A program made the position numbers and the translations under genes. From positions 62,001 through 126,000 of the forward strand of contig NZ_LMOG01000003.1 of the NCBI RefSeq assembly GCF_001423495.1: 64,000 bases of DNA. The letters run 5' to 3'. The notes below the pieces were generated by a model, which was not told the origin of the DNA, ran no database searches, and was given only the letters and a program-made list of their open reading frames with translations. Origin of the DNA: Xanthomonas sp. Leaf131. GTDB taxonomy: Bacteria; Pseudomonadota; Gammaproteobacteria; Xanthomonadales; Xanthomonadaceae. Positions 43,354 through 52,794 of this stretch are shown here, in pieces. How positions within the stretch are numbered: the stretch's first letter is position 1; every line of letters begins with the position of its first letter.

Positions 43354-45294
43354 TCAGCCTTTTTGCGTGGCGATCCAGCGCTGGATTTTGTCTTGCAGGA
43401 TCTCCAGCGGTACCGAGCCGTCCTTGAGCACTTCGGTGTGGAAGGCGCGCACATCGAAGCGCGGGCCCAGTTCGCGTTGCGCCTGTTCGCGCAGCTGCGC
43501 GATCTTCATCTCGCCGACCTTGTAGGCCAGCGCCTGGCCGGGGATGGCCATGTAGCGGTCCACCTCGGCTTCGGCATCTGTGCGGCTCATGCCCGAGTTG
43601 TCGAGCATGTAATCGATCGCCTGATCACGGCTCCAGCCCTTGCTGTGCAGGCCGGTGTCGGTCACCAGGCGGATCGAGCGCCACAGCGCGTTCTGCAGAT
43701 AGCCGTAGGTGTTGTACGGATCCTGATACAGCCCCAGCTCGCGCCCCAGCGACTCCGCATACAGGCCCCAGCCTTCGATATACGCGGTCTCGCCACCCAG
43801 GCGGCGGAACTTGGGCAGATCGGTCAGCTGCTGCTGCAGCCCGAGCTGGAAATGGTGGCCGGGAATGGCCTCGTGCAGATACAGGCTCTCGGCCTCCCAG
43901 GTCTTGCGCGAGGGCAGGTCGGAGGTGTTGACGTAGAAAATGCCCGGCGTGCTGCCGTCGCCGTTGGGGCGCATGTACGAGCCACTGGCGGCCGCTTGCG
44001 CGCGCTGCGCTTCCACCACACGCACTTCCAGCGCCGGCATGCCCTGGACATTGAACAGGCGCGGCACCGCCAGCTGTACGCGGCCCTGCAGCCCACGGTA
44101 ATAACCCAGCAATTCGGTGTCGCTGCGGAACGCGAAGCGCCTGTCGGTCTGCATGAACTTGTAGAACTTGGGCAGGTTGCCGCGGAACTTGACCTGCTTG
44201 GCCAGCGTGGCAATCTCTCCTTGCAGGCGCGCCACCTCGTCCAGCCCGATCTGATGGATCTGCGCCGGGGTCAGGTCCGAGGTGGTGCTCTGACGCACGT
44301 CGTAGGCGTACCAGGCCGCGCCATTGGGCAGCGCCGTCAGTCCGTCGGTATCGCGGCAGGCCGGTAGGTATTCGGTGGCGATAAAGCCGCGCAGCTCCCG
44401 GTAGGCCGGCATGATGCGCACTTCGATCAGCCGCTTGTACTCGGCGGTGATGCGCTGCTTGTCGGCCTCGGGCATGTCTGCCGGCAGGTTGCGCACCGGA
44501 CCCCAGAACAGGCTGTCTTCGGCATTGCGCGCGATGATCGCGTCCAGCTGCGGCAGCACCTTCTGCATCAACACCTTCGGCTGCACCACGCCCGCCTGCA
44601 TACCGGCACGCATATTGCTGATCGCCTGGTCGAACAGCTCGGGGATGCCCACCGCACGGCGCGACCAGTTGTCGTAGTCCTTGACCGTCTTGAACGGCTG
44701 CGCGCCGGTGCCCGAGCCCAGCACCACCGCGATGCTGGCGATGTTGTAGAACTGGTTGATCGGCAGCATCCAGCTGGGGAACTGCTCGGCCGCCAGCGCG
44801 CTGCGCGCGTCGCGCACGAAGATTTGATAGCTGAGCAAGTCCTGCCCGCTCAAACCGTCCGGCCCCAACGCCTCGGCCTTGCCCAGCCACAGCACGGTGA
44901 AGTCGTGCGACTGCTGCCGGAACGCCGGCGACAGGAAGTTGGGCAGCTGGTCGTTGTAGTGCCCATCGCCCTGGAAGGTGGCCTGTAGCGGGTTGAGCTT
45001 GAGCGAGGCATCCCAGTACTGGTCGTACAGCAGGTTGAGCTGCTGCGCCTTGGTCAGCACCACGGGCGCGGCGACGACGCGCGGCTTGGGCTTGGCGGCT
45101 TTGCCGCCTTTGGCAGCCTTGGTGGTCCTGGCCGCCGGCTTGGCGGCCTTCTTGCCTTTGCTCGCCTTCGCGCGCGTTTGCGAGGTCTGTGCCTTGCCGG
45201 TTTTCTTCTTGGCCGCATCGGCGGGCGCTGCCAGCGACAGGCTCATGATGGCGGCCATGGCCAGGGACAGCAGGCGGGAAAAGCTGAGGGGCAT
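43354..45294 (-). CDS. DUF885 exported zinc peptidase-like protein with basic linker
   Basis: A 646-residue protein. The signal peptide is MPLSFSRLLSLAMAAIMSLS(LAAPADA). A 45-residue lysine/alanine-rich stretch follows (AAKKKTGKAQ... KAAKPKPRV), resembling histone-H1-like tails, then the DUF885 domain (about 85-646). The metalloprotease-like site is YLHEAIPGHHFQLGLQQQ (HE...GHH), with ETAYIEGWGLYAESLGRELG carrying the third ligand. Such proteins are predicted periplasmic carboxypeptidase-like enzymes. Convergent with mmuM. The basic linker is unusual for an exported enzyme. Confidence 0.88.
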   Translation of the reverse strand: MPLSFSRLLSLAMAAIMSLSLAAPADAAKKKTGKAQTSQTRAKASKGKKAAKPAARTTKAAKGGKAAKPKPRVVAAPVVLTKAQQLNLLYDQYWDASLKLNPLQATFQGDGHYNDQLPNFLSPAFRQQSHDFTVLWLGKAEALGPDGLSGQDLLSYQIFVRDARSALAAEQFPSWMLPINQFYNIASIAVVLGSGTGAQPFKTVKDYDNWSRRAVGIPELFDQAISNMRAGMQAGVVQPKVLMQKVLPQLDAIIARNAEDSLFWGPVRNLPADMPEADKQRITAEYKRLIEVRIMPAYRELRGFIATEYLPACRDTDGLTALPNGAAWYAYDVRQSTTSDLTPAQIHQIGLDEVARLQGEIATLAKQVKFRGNLPKFYKFMQTDRRFAFRSDTELLGYYRGLQGRVQLAVPRLFNVQGMPALEVRVVEAQRAQAAASGSYMRPNGDGSTPGIFYVNTSDLPSRKTWEAESLYLHEAIPGHHFQLGLQQQLTDLPKFRRLGGETAYIEGWGLYAESLGRELGLYQDPYNTYGYLQNALWRSIRLVTDTGLHSKGWSRDQAIDYMLDNSGMSRTDAEAEVDRYMAIPGQALAYKVGEMKIAQLREQAQRELGPRFDVRAFHTEVLKDGSVPLEILQDKIQRWIATQKG

Positions 45295-45498
45295 TACCGG
45301 CTCCGGGAACAAGCGAGCGGGGAGCTTGCCCGATCCGCACCGTCAGGGCCACCCATCCGGGCGATGCGGCGCGCTGCAATTCATGCGGCGCACGGACTGG
45401 GCGGCGCGCGTTTGCGCATGCTGCGTTGCAGTAAACAAGCCTGCTTGCACATCATCGATGCGTCGCGGCGATCGAACCCGGCCGGATGGTGCGCCGGC

Positions 45499-46275
45499 TC
45501 AGTTGGCAGCCGCTTCCTCACGCAATTGCTCGGCGCGCGCAGCGCCCAGATACGCGCTGATGGCGCGCCGGGCCAGATACAGCAGCGGGATCAGCGCGAT
45601 CGCAAAGCCCATCTTGTAGACGTAGTTGAGCGTGCTCACCGCCAGAAACTGGTCGGTGGACCAATGCTGCGGGCCAAGCACGAAGGCGATGTAGATCACC
45701 ACAAAGCTGTCCACCAACTGCGACACCGCCGTGGAGCCGGTGGCGCGCAGCCACACATGTTTTTCGCCGGTAACCTTGCGGATGCGATGGAACACCGAGA
45801 CATCGATCAACTGGCCGAACAGAAACGCCACCAGCGAGCCACCGATCGTCCACAGCCCCTGGCCGAACACCGCCGCGAACGCCGCCTGATAATCGGGCAC
45901 GCCCTGGCTCTGCGCTGCGGTGACCCACCAACCGGCCGGCGCCAGCGCAATCGCCGCGAACGCAAACACAAAGCCGTAGCCGATCAGCGCCACCGCCACC
46001 CACGAGATGAAACGCACCCCGCGGCTGCCGAAGAACTCGTTGATGGTGTCGGTCATGATGAACACCACCGGCCACAGCAAGGTGCCGGCGGTGAAGCTGA
46101 GCGAGCCGGTCTGGCCGAACAGATTCCAGTTCAACGGCGCGATGCCGAGCGTGTCTTCCAGCGCAAAGATCTTGACGCCGATGAACTCGGCCAGCGCCGC
46201 GTTGACGCAAAAGAACGCAGCCAGCGCAATGAACAGGCGGACCGCACGATCGTCGAGGGTACGCACCTGTGTCAT
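45499..46275 (-). CDS. Queuosine precursor transporter (YhhQ family)
   Basis: A 258-residue membrane protein with six or seven helices. FGQTGSLSFTAGTLLWPVVFIMTDTINEFFGSRG is the family signature, with FLFGQLIDVSVFHRIRKVTG and RATGSTAVSQLVDSFVVIYIAF. E. coli YhhQ imports 7-cyano-7-deazaguanine for tRNA queuosine. ATG 46275 lies 5 nt after the stop of the DUF502 gene, so both are on one transcript. Confidence 0.9.
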   Translation of the reverse strand: MTQVRTLDDRAVRLFIALAAFFCVNAALAEFIGVKIFALEDTLGIAPLNWNLFGQTGSLSFTAGTLLWPVVFIMTDTINEFFGSRGVRFISWVAVALIGYGFVFAFAAIALAPAGWWVTAAQSQGVPDYQAAFAAVFGQGLWTIGGSLVAFLFGQLIDVSVFHRIRKVTGEKHVWLRATGSTAVSQLVDSFVVIYIAFVLGPQHWSTDQFLAVSTLNYVYKMGFAIALIPLLYLARRAISAYLGAARAEQLREEAAAN

Positions 46276-46279
46276 GGCG

Positions 46280-46954
46280 TTAGCGATCCGCGGTACGGGT
46301 GAAGGGCACCGACTCCGGCGCCACTGCGCCACCGGAGATGATGAAGCTCATCGCCTGATCCACGGTCCAGTCGGTCGGTGTGAGCAACTCCACCGGCACG
46401 ATCTCCAGATAGCCGGAGGTCGGGTTGGGGGTGGTCGGCACATACACCGCCGCCAGCTCGCGGCCGGTACCTTGCTCCTTGATCACGCGCGTGACCAGGC
46501 CCACCGACTTCATGTCGCGATGCGGGAAGTCGATCAGCACCACGCGCTGGGTGCTGCCGGGCTGGGTCTGCAGGATGTCGAGCAACTTGCGCGCGCTGTC
46601 GTAGACCACGCTGGCCAGCGGGATGCGCCGCATGATCGCCTCGAACCAGCGCAACAGGCGCTGGCCGATCACGCGCCGGCTCAGGATGCCGACAAACAGG
46701 ATCACGCCCACGGTGGCAATCAGCGCGATGGTGTTCTGCACCCACAGCGCCTTGATCCAGCCCAGATAGTACGGAAACGAGGCAGCGATGCGTTCGGACA
46801 ACGGCACCACCCACGGGCTGCTGATGCCAGAGAGCAGCGAGAACACGAACTTCACCACCACCCAGGTCAACCAGACCGGCAGCAGGGTGAGCAAACCGGT
46901 CAGAAAGACCCGTTGCAGGGAAGGGCGGGGATGCGGAGTGGGGGATTCGGACAT
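46280..46954 (-). CDS. DUF502 membrane protein
   Basis: A 224-residue protein with two long hydrophobic helices (VFLTGLLTLLPVWLTWVVVKFVFSLL and TIALIATVGVILFVGIL). IPLASVVYDSARKLLDIL, VVLIDFPHRDMKSVGLVT and the ending VYVPTTPNPTSGYLEIVP follow; this order is specific to DUF502. It is upstream of, and probably co-transcribed with, the queuosine-precursor transporter. Family function unknown. Confidence 0.9.
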   Translation of the reverse strand: MSESPTPHPRPSLQRVFLTGLLTLLPVWLTWVVVKFVFSLLSGISSPWVVPLSERIAASFPYYLGWIKALWVQNTIALIATVGVILFVGILSRRVIGQRLLRWFEAIMRRIPLASVVYDSARKLLDILQTQPGSTQRVVLIDFPHRDMKSVGLVTRVIKEQGTGRELAAVYVPTTPNPTSGYLEIVPVELLTPTDWTVDQAMSFIISGGAVAPESVPFTRTADR

Positions 46955-47075
46955 CCGCGCATTGTAGGCACTCGGCCGGGTCCGGTGCAGACCTGAGGCA
47001 GTGCTTGTTCGCCCGGGAGACGGCAAGTGCGCATACGCGTGATGGCACTCGTGAGCCGGTGCCGGCCGCTCTAAG

Positions 47076-48476
47076 ATGGCGCAGTTCATCCACGGAAGGT
47101 TGCTCCGCGTGCTCGCCAAATTCCTCAAGTCGGCCCTGCTGGGGCTATGCATTCTGATTGCCCTACTGGTTGCCCTGTACGCGATCTCCGCGCGCTGGCC
47201 GATCCCTGAAGCGCAACGCCAGGCGTTGGTGCAACTACGTCAACCGCCGCTGCCGCTGCGTGGGCCCAACATGTTTGTCGCGCTATGGTCGTTGCCGTAC
47301 GCGGTGCCGGATGCACAGCGCGAGGCGCTGCTTGCGCAGGATGTGCAGCGGTTCGAAGGCTTGCCCGCCGGCATGCTGTTGCAAAGCGCCGCCACACGCT
47401 ATCCACGCCGGCCGGATTGGCCAGCATCGGCCCCGGAACTGTGTACGCGCTATGACGGGTGCCTGGACCGCGTGCGTCAACGACCGCAGGCCTATGCCGA
47501 CGCGCTAGCCACACAGACGCCGCAGTTGATCAAGTTGCGTGACTTGGCGGGCTATGCGGATTACCGCAGCCCGTTCCCGCCCAGCGCCACCGCCCCGCTA
47601 CCGACACTGCCGCAGTTCAAGCTGTCGATGACCAGCAACGCGCTGGACTTCGTCCAAGGACGCACCGAGCAGGCGCTGGCGGGCGTCTGCGCCGACGCAC
47701 GGGTTGCGCGGGTACTGCTGCGCAGCGGCGACAACCTCATCATGCCGATGGTTGGCGCGGCGATGCTGCGTGCCAACGCGCATCTGTTTGCCGAAATGCT
47801 GGCCGAGCTGCCTGCGCAGCCTCCATTGCCCGCGCAATGCCTCACTGCATTCGCGCCGCTTGCGGTCGATGAGGTCTCGCTGTGCAACGCATTGCACGGC
47901 GAATCGCAGATGGTGCTGTCGATGCTTGAGACAGAGGTTCGCAAGGACCCGGCAACCGACCTGTCCTGGGACGATCGGTTGTCGCTGCGTCTGCTCGACC
48001 ACGAGCGCACCCGTGCGCTGATGGCGCCGGCCTATACCTGGGCCTGTAGCGCGCCGGTGCGGACCTTGCTGGCGCAGGATCAAGCGGTGCCGCAGACAAT
48101 GATTCCAGTGCCGGACACGGTGTCGATGGGCTGTATTGCCAATGCGGTGGGGTGTCTGTTGGCGGGTGTGGCACGCCCTGGCTATGCGCAGTACCAGCAT
48201 AAGCTCCAGGACACCGCCGCTGCATTGCGCGCGCTGTCGGCAGTGCTGTGGTTACGCGATCATCCCAATGATGCGCAGACACTGGAGCAGCGCCTTGCCG
48301 GCTTGCCGCCAGCGCTGCGCGGACAAGCGCGACCACTCCAACCCGGTGCCGATGGCCGGAGCGTACAACTGCGTCAGTACGCCAGGCGCGAGGAGAAGGT
48401 GGTGGAAGATCGGTGGCCGCTGGCCGGCAGCAAGCGGCCGCCTGCGCCAGCGGCGAGATCGATCGAACGGAGTTAG
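47076..48476 (+). CDS. Membrane-anchored protein of unknown function
   Basis: Up to 466 residues. One N-terminal transmembrane helix (LKSALLGLCILIALLVALYAI), then a periplasmic, alanine- and leucine-rich helical domain with several cysteines (ELCTRYDGCLDRV, VSMGCIANAVGCLLAG). I do not recognise the family; similar proteins are probably restricted to xanthomonads. A GTG at about 47110, with GAAGG in front, is a plausible alternative start that would trim 11 residues but keep the helix. Confidence 0.7.
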   Translation: MAQFIHGRLLRVLAKFLKSALLGLCILIALLVALYAISARWPIPEAQRQALVQLRQPPLPLRGPNMFVALWSLPYAVPDAQREALLAQDVQRFEGLPAGMLLQSAATRYPRRPDWPASAPELCTRYDGCLDRVRQRPQAYADALATQTPQLIKLRDLAGYADYRSPFPPSATAPLPTLPQFKLSMTSNALDFVQGRTEQALAGVCADARVARVLLRSGDNLIMPMVGAAMLRANAHLFAEMLAELPAQPPLPAQCLTAFAPLAVDEVSLCNALHGESQMVLSMLETEVRKDPATDLSWDDRLSLRLLDHERTRALMAPAYTWACSAPVRTLLAQDQAVPQTMIPVPDTVSMGCIANAVGCLLAGVARPGYAQYQHKLQDTAAALRALSAVLWLRDHPNDAQTLEQRLAGLPPALRGQARPLQPGADGRSVQLRQYARREEKVVEDRWPLAGSKRPPAPAARSIERS

Positions 48477-48519
48477 TTGCGTTTAGATGCAGTCAAAAAA
48501 ATTGAGTCGGTCGAGTGCG

Positions 48520-48620
48520 CGGTGCCCTCACCGCTCGCGGGACACGCCGCAAATACGTCCCTGTAGGCTCGGTGGCGGCATCCATGCCGCCACACGGTCC
48601 CGCAAGCGGTGAGGACACCG
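48520..48620 (+). repeat. 101-nt palindromic element, subtype B (copy 3)
   Basis: Arms of 24 nt, starting CGGTGCCCTCACCGCTCGCG at 48520 and matched by the arm ending GAGGACACCG at 48620, differ at only two positions. The core is GTGGCGGCATCCATGCCGCC. Confidence 0.88.
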
Positions 48621-48760
48621 CACCAGAAAGTTTATAGGCTGCTTTGTTGAAAGCCTGCCCATTGTTTTGACTGCATTGAGAAGACGATCGGACACGCCGT
48701 TATCTAAGCAACGCACGTCATGCATTGCTTGCACTATGCACACCGACCATCTCGACTGGT

Positions 48761-48862
48761 CCTTGCCCGCCCACCGTCGCGGGATCTTACGCGGCATGGA
48801 TGCCGCGTAAGAGCCTACAAGGACGTACTTGCGGCGTGTCCCGCGGTGGTGGGCGGGCAAGG
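48761..48862 (-). repeat. 102-nt palindromic element, subtype A (copy 4)
   Basis: Arms CCTTGCCCGCCCACC (from 48761) and GGTGGTGGGCGGGCAAGG (to 48862); core TTACGCGGCATGGATGCCGC. Confidence 0.88.
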
Positions 48863-49008
48863 GCCCTGCAACCAAGCCGAAGATCGTCGGCTCTACAAGC
48901 GATCTATCCGCACTGTCCAACTACTCAAAGCCAATCAATCTTTCGATTCGGTGCGTTGTCGTAGGTGCAGTCAAATGCTTAGGTCAAAAGCCTGGTTAGT
49001 CGAGCGCG

Positions 49009-49109
49009 TGGTGCCCTCACCGCTCGCGGGACACGCCGTGAATCCATCCGTGGAGGCTCGGTGGCGGCATCCATGCCGCCACACGGTCCCGCAATCGGTG
49101 AGGACACCG
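49009..49109 (+). repeat. 101-nt palindromic element, subtype B (copy 5)
   Basis: Same arms and core as copy 3, with the middle reading GTGAATCCATCCGTGGAGG as in copy 2. Confidence 0.88.
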
Positions 49110-49255
49110 CACCAGAAAGTGAGTCGGTTGCTTTGTTGAAAGCCTGCCTATTAATCACGTTGCATTTGGGAGCTGTAGGACACGCCGTCATCCAAACAAC
49201 TTACCTCTTACCTAATGCATTGCTTGCACCACGCACACCGACCATATCGACGGGT

Positions 49256-49355
49256 CCTTGCCCGCCCACCGTCGCGGGACCTTACGCGGCATGGATGCCG
49301 CGTAAGAGCTTACAAGGACGTACTTGCAGCGTGTCCCGCGATGGTGGGCGGGGCC
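49256..49355 (-). repeat. 100-nt palindromic element, subtype A (copy 6)
   Basis: Arms CCCGCCCACCGTCGCGGGAC (to 49280) and GTCCCGCGATGGTGGGCGGG (from 49333) differ at a single position; core as in copy 4. Confidence 0.88.
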
Positions 49356-49459
49356 CTGCAGCCAAGCTGCAGCCAAGCCACTATGCAACCAACACATTCG
49401 TCGCATCCGCTCGTAGTGAGCACATCAGTTCAGAACAACGATCCGAACGTACTGCTTGC

Positions 49460-51013
49460 TCAGAACCGGAAATTCAACCAGCCCATCACGAAGGTCGAGT
49501 CGCCGTAACCGGCCTTGGTCAGCGCAGGGCCGGCGATCAGGTGTTCGGCGCGGAAGGTCACCGACCAGTTCGGGTCGATGTTCCAGGTCGCGTTGATGCG
49601 CGGCATCGTGCCGATGCGCCGCTCGCCGGTGCTCTGCGTGCGTGCGTAGGCGCGCGCCTGGTTGTTGTAGATCGCATCGCTGGTGGTCTGGCGCCACAAG
49701 GTTTCCCATTCCAGATTCACGGTGAGCTTGGGGGTGGGCGAGAAGATCAGCGTCGGCGCGGCAGTGACCAGATTGACCGGGCCGAAGAACGTCGCCCAGC
49801 TGAAGTAGATCGTGTTGCCGTAGAGAAAATTGTTGTTGCGCAAGGTGCCGGTGCCGGAGGTGCCGCCGCCGCCGGAGGCGATTTCGCTATGGAACCCCAC
49901 GCGCGGCTTCCAACCGCTATCGCTCAACGTCCATGCATTGGAGGTGCTCGCCATGTAGGCGCGCAGATCGCGTCCGCCGAAACTGCCGCGCTGCACGGTC
50001 ACGAACGAATCGGTGCGCAGCTTGCCCACATTGCCCCACAGGCGCAGGCCGTAGTAATTGCGGTTTTCTTCGGCAGTCTGCCGGCCCCACAACTGATTGT
50101 CGTTGCGGAACTGGTAGAAGAACGGCTCCAGATACATCGGCTTGGCGGTCGGCAAACGGTAGCCGCCGACCACGCCGCGGAAATGCCGCGAGCGGTCGAT
50201 GCGATCGTCGCCCAACCCCTCGGTGCCATCCAGGTTGAAGTTGAAATCGAACACGTCCACACGGGTCTTTTCGCCGATCGCCCAGGCGCGCACACCGTTG
50301 AAGGTCACGAAGATATCGGTGTTGTCGCGCAGCGCCATCAATGTGGTCGGGCCGTCGACGAACACCTGACGGCCCACACGCAGACCGGTGTCGGCGCCGC
50401 CGATGTTGCCCTTCACGTCGAAAAACACCTGCTGCAGGATCGCGTTGTTTTCCTGCGTACCGGTCTTGGCGCCTTCGTTGCGACCATCCAGGCTGCCGTG
50501 CGCCAGCTCGGTATACAGACGGAAGTGCTCGCCGACATGAAAGTCGGCACCGAAGAACGCGCGGAACAGATACTGCTGTTGCGAATGGCTGCCCGGAATC
50601 AGGCCGGGATTGGTGATGGTGTTGCTGCGCACACGCAGCTCGTTGCTGAGCGACACGTACACATCGCCTGATTCATTGAGCGGGATGTACTTGAGCGGAT
50701 CGAACGGGCTCTTGCGCTTGGACGAATCCTTCAGATACGACCAGTCCTCGGCCCAGCGTACCTGCCACATATTGCCGCCCTGCTTGGCACCCCAGCCCTG
50801 CGCTTCGAGCGGATAGCCCTTGGCTGCAGCAGCTTTGGCAGGCGCCGCGGCCTTGGCCGGCTCGGGCGAGGTCTGCTCGGCATTGGCCGGTGCAGGTTGC
50901 GTTTGCGCAAGGCCAAGCACCGGCAGCGCCAGGCCGATGGCAAGGCACAGGCACCGCGTGGCGCCGAGGGGAGTGTCAGCCATAGCCGGTCGTGCCGAAC
51001 GCGCAAGTCGCAT
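49460..51013 (-). CDS. Alginate-export-type outer-membrane porin
   Basis: A 517-residue outer-membrane beta barrel. A signal peptide (LCLAIGLALPVLGLAQ) is followed by an Ala/Pro/Lys-rich stretch and then strands such as DVYVSLSNELRVRSNTI and HFRLYTELAHGSLDG. The ending FVMGWLNFRF has the terminal Phe of BAM substrates. LRVGRQVFVDGPTTLMALRD matches the alginate_exp (AlgE-like) family. Xanthomonads generally lack alginate synthesis, so it probably passes another anionic sugar or small molecule. ATG 51013 has AGGG upstream. Confidence 0.82.
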   Translation of the reverse strand: MRLARSARPAMADTPLGATRCLCLAIGLALPVLGLAQTQPAPANAEQTSPEPAKAAAPAKAAAAKGYPLEAQGWGAKQGGNMWQVRWAEDWSYLKDSSKRKSPFDPLKYIPLNESGDVYVSLSNELRVRSNTITNPGLIPGSHSQQQYLFRAFFGADFHVGEHFRLYTELAHGSLDGRNEGAKTGTQENNAILQQVFFDVKGNIGGADTGLRVGRQVFVDGPTTLMALRDNTDIFVTFNGVRAWAIGEKTRVDVFDFNFNLDGTEGLGDDRIDRSRHFRGVVGGYRLPTAKPMYLEPFFYQFRNDNQLWGRQTAEENRNYYGLRLWGNVGKLRTDSFVTVQRGSFGGRDLRAYMASTSNAWTLSDSGWKPRVGFHSEIASGGGGTSGTGTLRNNNFLYGNTIYFSWATFFGPVNLVTAAPTLIFSPTPKLTVNLEWETLWRQTTSDAIYNNQARAYARTQSTGERRIGTMPRINATWNIDPNWSVTFRAEHLIAGPALTKAGYGDSTFVMGWLNFRF

Positions 51014-51347
51014 TTTTTTGCCCTATCGAAAAGTGAAAACTACCTGAGCAGATTTATCGGCACAGGGGGCAACGACTGTAGAGGAGCCTTGCCGGAAAGG
51101 CAGTAACCCAATGGTTCTAAGCACATGCGCCGGAATTTGCTATTCGGGATCGGGAATTGGCAACAGCGGATTGATCGATTGGCATGCCCATTATTCTCCA
51201 GCTCGCTTGCGTCGATACATAGAAATTCCCGGCTGGAGCGTCTTTGCGAACCTCAATTACCACTCCCAAATCCCGCTGCATGACTAACAGCACATCCGCT
51301 ATACCCAACTTCACACTAGCATTGCCTTCAACCTAGTGGAGATGGTG
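51014..51347. other. AT-richer intergenic region with a doubtful small ORF
   Basis: Between the divergent porin and padR genes; both promoters should be here, but I cannot define them. A minus-strand GTG-start frame at 51117-51314 could give 65 residues (MKLGIADVLLVMQRDLGVVI...), but its base composition is lower in GC than the genes and its end is built from a short heptamer-like stretch (51142-51160). I would not annotate it without conservation data. Confidence 0.45.
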
Positions 51348-51710
51348 ATGACCGAGCCGGATGCCTACCTACGAAAATTCCAGAAGGAGCTCAGTGCCGG
51401 CACCGTATCGCTGGCGTTGTTGGCGGTACTGGCGCAAGCGCAGGAGCCGCTGTACGGCTACCTGATCGCCAAGCAGTTGGAGCGGCTGGATGGGGTGCTG
51501 AGCGGCAAGCAGAGCGCGCTGTATCCGGTACTGCGCAATCTGGAAGGGGCAGGGCTATTGCAGAGCCATGTCGAGCCTTCTGCCTCCGGTCCACCACGAC
51601 GTTATTACCGCATTACCCAAACCGGGCGCGATTGCCTGCGCGAGTGGACCGCCGCCTGGCGCGCCACCCGCGATTCCGTTGACTCAGTGCTGGAGGGGAC
51701 TCACTCATGA
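51348..51710 (+). CDS. PadR family transcriptional regulator
   Basis: A 120-residue winged-helix protein: LSAGTVSLALLAVLAQAQEPLYGYLIAKQLERL, then GKQSALYPVLRNLEGAGLLQS and PPRRYYRITQTGRDCL, the PadR pattern of a recognition helix and Tyr-rich wing. ATG 51348 has GGAG 6 nt upstream. Its stop overlaps the next start by ATGA; PadR genes are often coupled to membrane sensor genes of this kind, which they regulate. Confidence 0.92.
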   Translation: MTEPDAYLRKFQKELSAGTVSLALLAVLAQAQEPLYGYLIAKQLERLDGVLSGKQSALYPVLRNLEGAGLLQSHVEPSASGPPRRYYRITQTGRDCLREWTAAWRATRDSVDSVLEGTHS

Positions 51711-52618
51711 CGACCATTGCGCAGGCACGTCCGTTGCCGATCACCATTCCCGATTACCTGACGCAATTGCGCCAGGCACTGGCCGGTGCAGATCCGGCGA
51801 TGATCCAGGACGCGCTCTACGACGCCGAGGAATATCTGCGCGCCGAGCTGGCCGAGCAGGCCGGCAAGAGCGAGGCCGAGGTAATTGCCGGGGTGGCCAG
51901 CAGCTACGGCGCGCCGGATGAAGTGGCCGAGATCTACCGCGAGACCGAAGTGACGGTGACGCGCGCACTGCGACCGCCGCTGCCGCCCAGGCGCAGCTCC
52001 TGGCTGGGCAAATTCTTCGGTGTCGCCGCCGACCCGCGCACGTATGGCGCACTGTTCTACATGCTGTTGTCGCTGGTCACTGGCGTGTTCTATTTCACCT
52101 GGGTCGTCACCGGTGCCAGCCTGTCGGCGGGGTTGATGATCCTGATCATCGGAGTGCCGCTGCTGGTGCTGTTCTTCGGTTCGGTACGCGTGCTGTCGTT
52201 GGTGGAAGGTCGTGTAGTGGAGACGCTGCTGGGTGTCCGCATGCCGCGTCGTCCTGCGCATCCCGGGCCGCAGGGAAGTTGGCTGCAACGCATTGGCGCG
52301 ATGTTCACCGATGCCCGCACATGGAGCACGATGCTCTACTTCCTGCTGATGCTGCCACTGGGCGTCATTTACTTCAGCGTCTTCACCACATTGTTGTCGC
52401 TGTCGCTGGGGTTGGCCGCTTCACCGTTGGCGCTGTTGTTCGACAACACAGCGGTGCTGACCTGGGATGGCGTGGATGTCACCAGCCCCTGGCTGACGCT
52501 GCCGTCGTTCGTCGTCGGCGTGCTGCTGCTGTTTGTCACGCTGCATCTGGCGCGCGCCTTCGGCAAGCTGCATGGGATGTTCGCCAAGCATCTGCTGGTA
52601 AAGAGCGGCGAAGGTTGA
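51707..52618 (+). CDS. DUF1700-like sensor-domain membrane protein
   Basis: A 303-residue protein. The N-terminal 75 residues (YLTQLRQALAGADPAMIQDALYDAEEYLRAEL, SYGAPDEVAEIYRE) are the DUF1700/HAAS-type helical domain found with PadR regulators. Two similar membrane units follow, each with a pair of helices (GALFYMLLSLVTGVFYFTW... and STMLYFLLMLPLGVIYFSV...), suggesting an internal duplication around RTYGALFY / RTWSTMLY. It is co-translated with the PadR gene. Confidence 0.85.
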   Translation: MTTIAQARPLPITIPDYLTQLRQALAGADPAMIQDALYDAEEYLRAELAEQAGKSEAEVIAGVASSYGAPDEVAEIYRETEVTVTRALRPPLPPRRSSWLGKFFGVAADPRTYGALFYMLLSLVTGVFYFTWVVTGASLSAGLMILIIGVPLLVLFFGSVRVLSLVEGRVVETLLGVRMPRRPAHPGPQGSWLQRIGAMFTDARTWSTMLYFLLMLPLGVIYFSVFTTLLSLSLGLAASPLALLFDNTAVLTWDGVDVTSPWLTLPSFVVGVLLLFVTLHLARAFGKLHGMFAKHLLVKSGEG

Positions 52619-52794
52619 GTGACAGCTGTCATTGCGGGGTGTGCGGCACGCTGCTGCGATCGCTGCAGTGCCACGTTGTTTGAAGTACAAACCTGAAAGA
52701 CGCTACGACTTGAAATCGCGGTTGTTTTGAAGTGATTGGAGAGTGCGGATAGATCAGGTGTAGAGCGGCTGATCTGCTGCTTGGCTGCAGGGCC

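Larger units (their letters stand above)
48500..49390 (+). repeat. Tandem pair of a ~490-nt repeat module containing four palindromes
   Basis: Two direct copies of a module (about 48500-48955 and 48985-49390, period 489-495 nt). Each carries GCAGTCAAA near the left end, a B palindrome, a linker with CACCGCACCAGAAAGT and GTTGAAAGCCTGCC, GCATTGCTTGCAC, then an A palindrome and GGGCCCTGCA. This region, 48477-49459, holds no convincing gene. A diverged third copy lies inverted at 52705-53045. Confidence 0.8.

Noticed and set aside
48520-49355. CRISPR array
   Set aside because: The repeated units are themselves palindromes of about 100 nt in alternating orientation with long, mutually similar spacers, and no cas gene is present.
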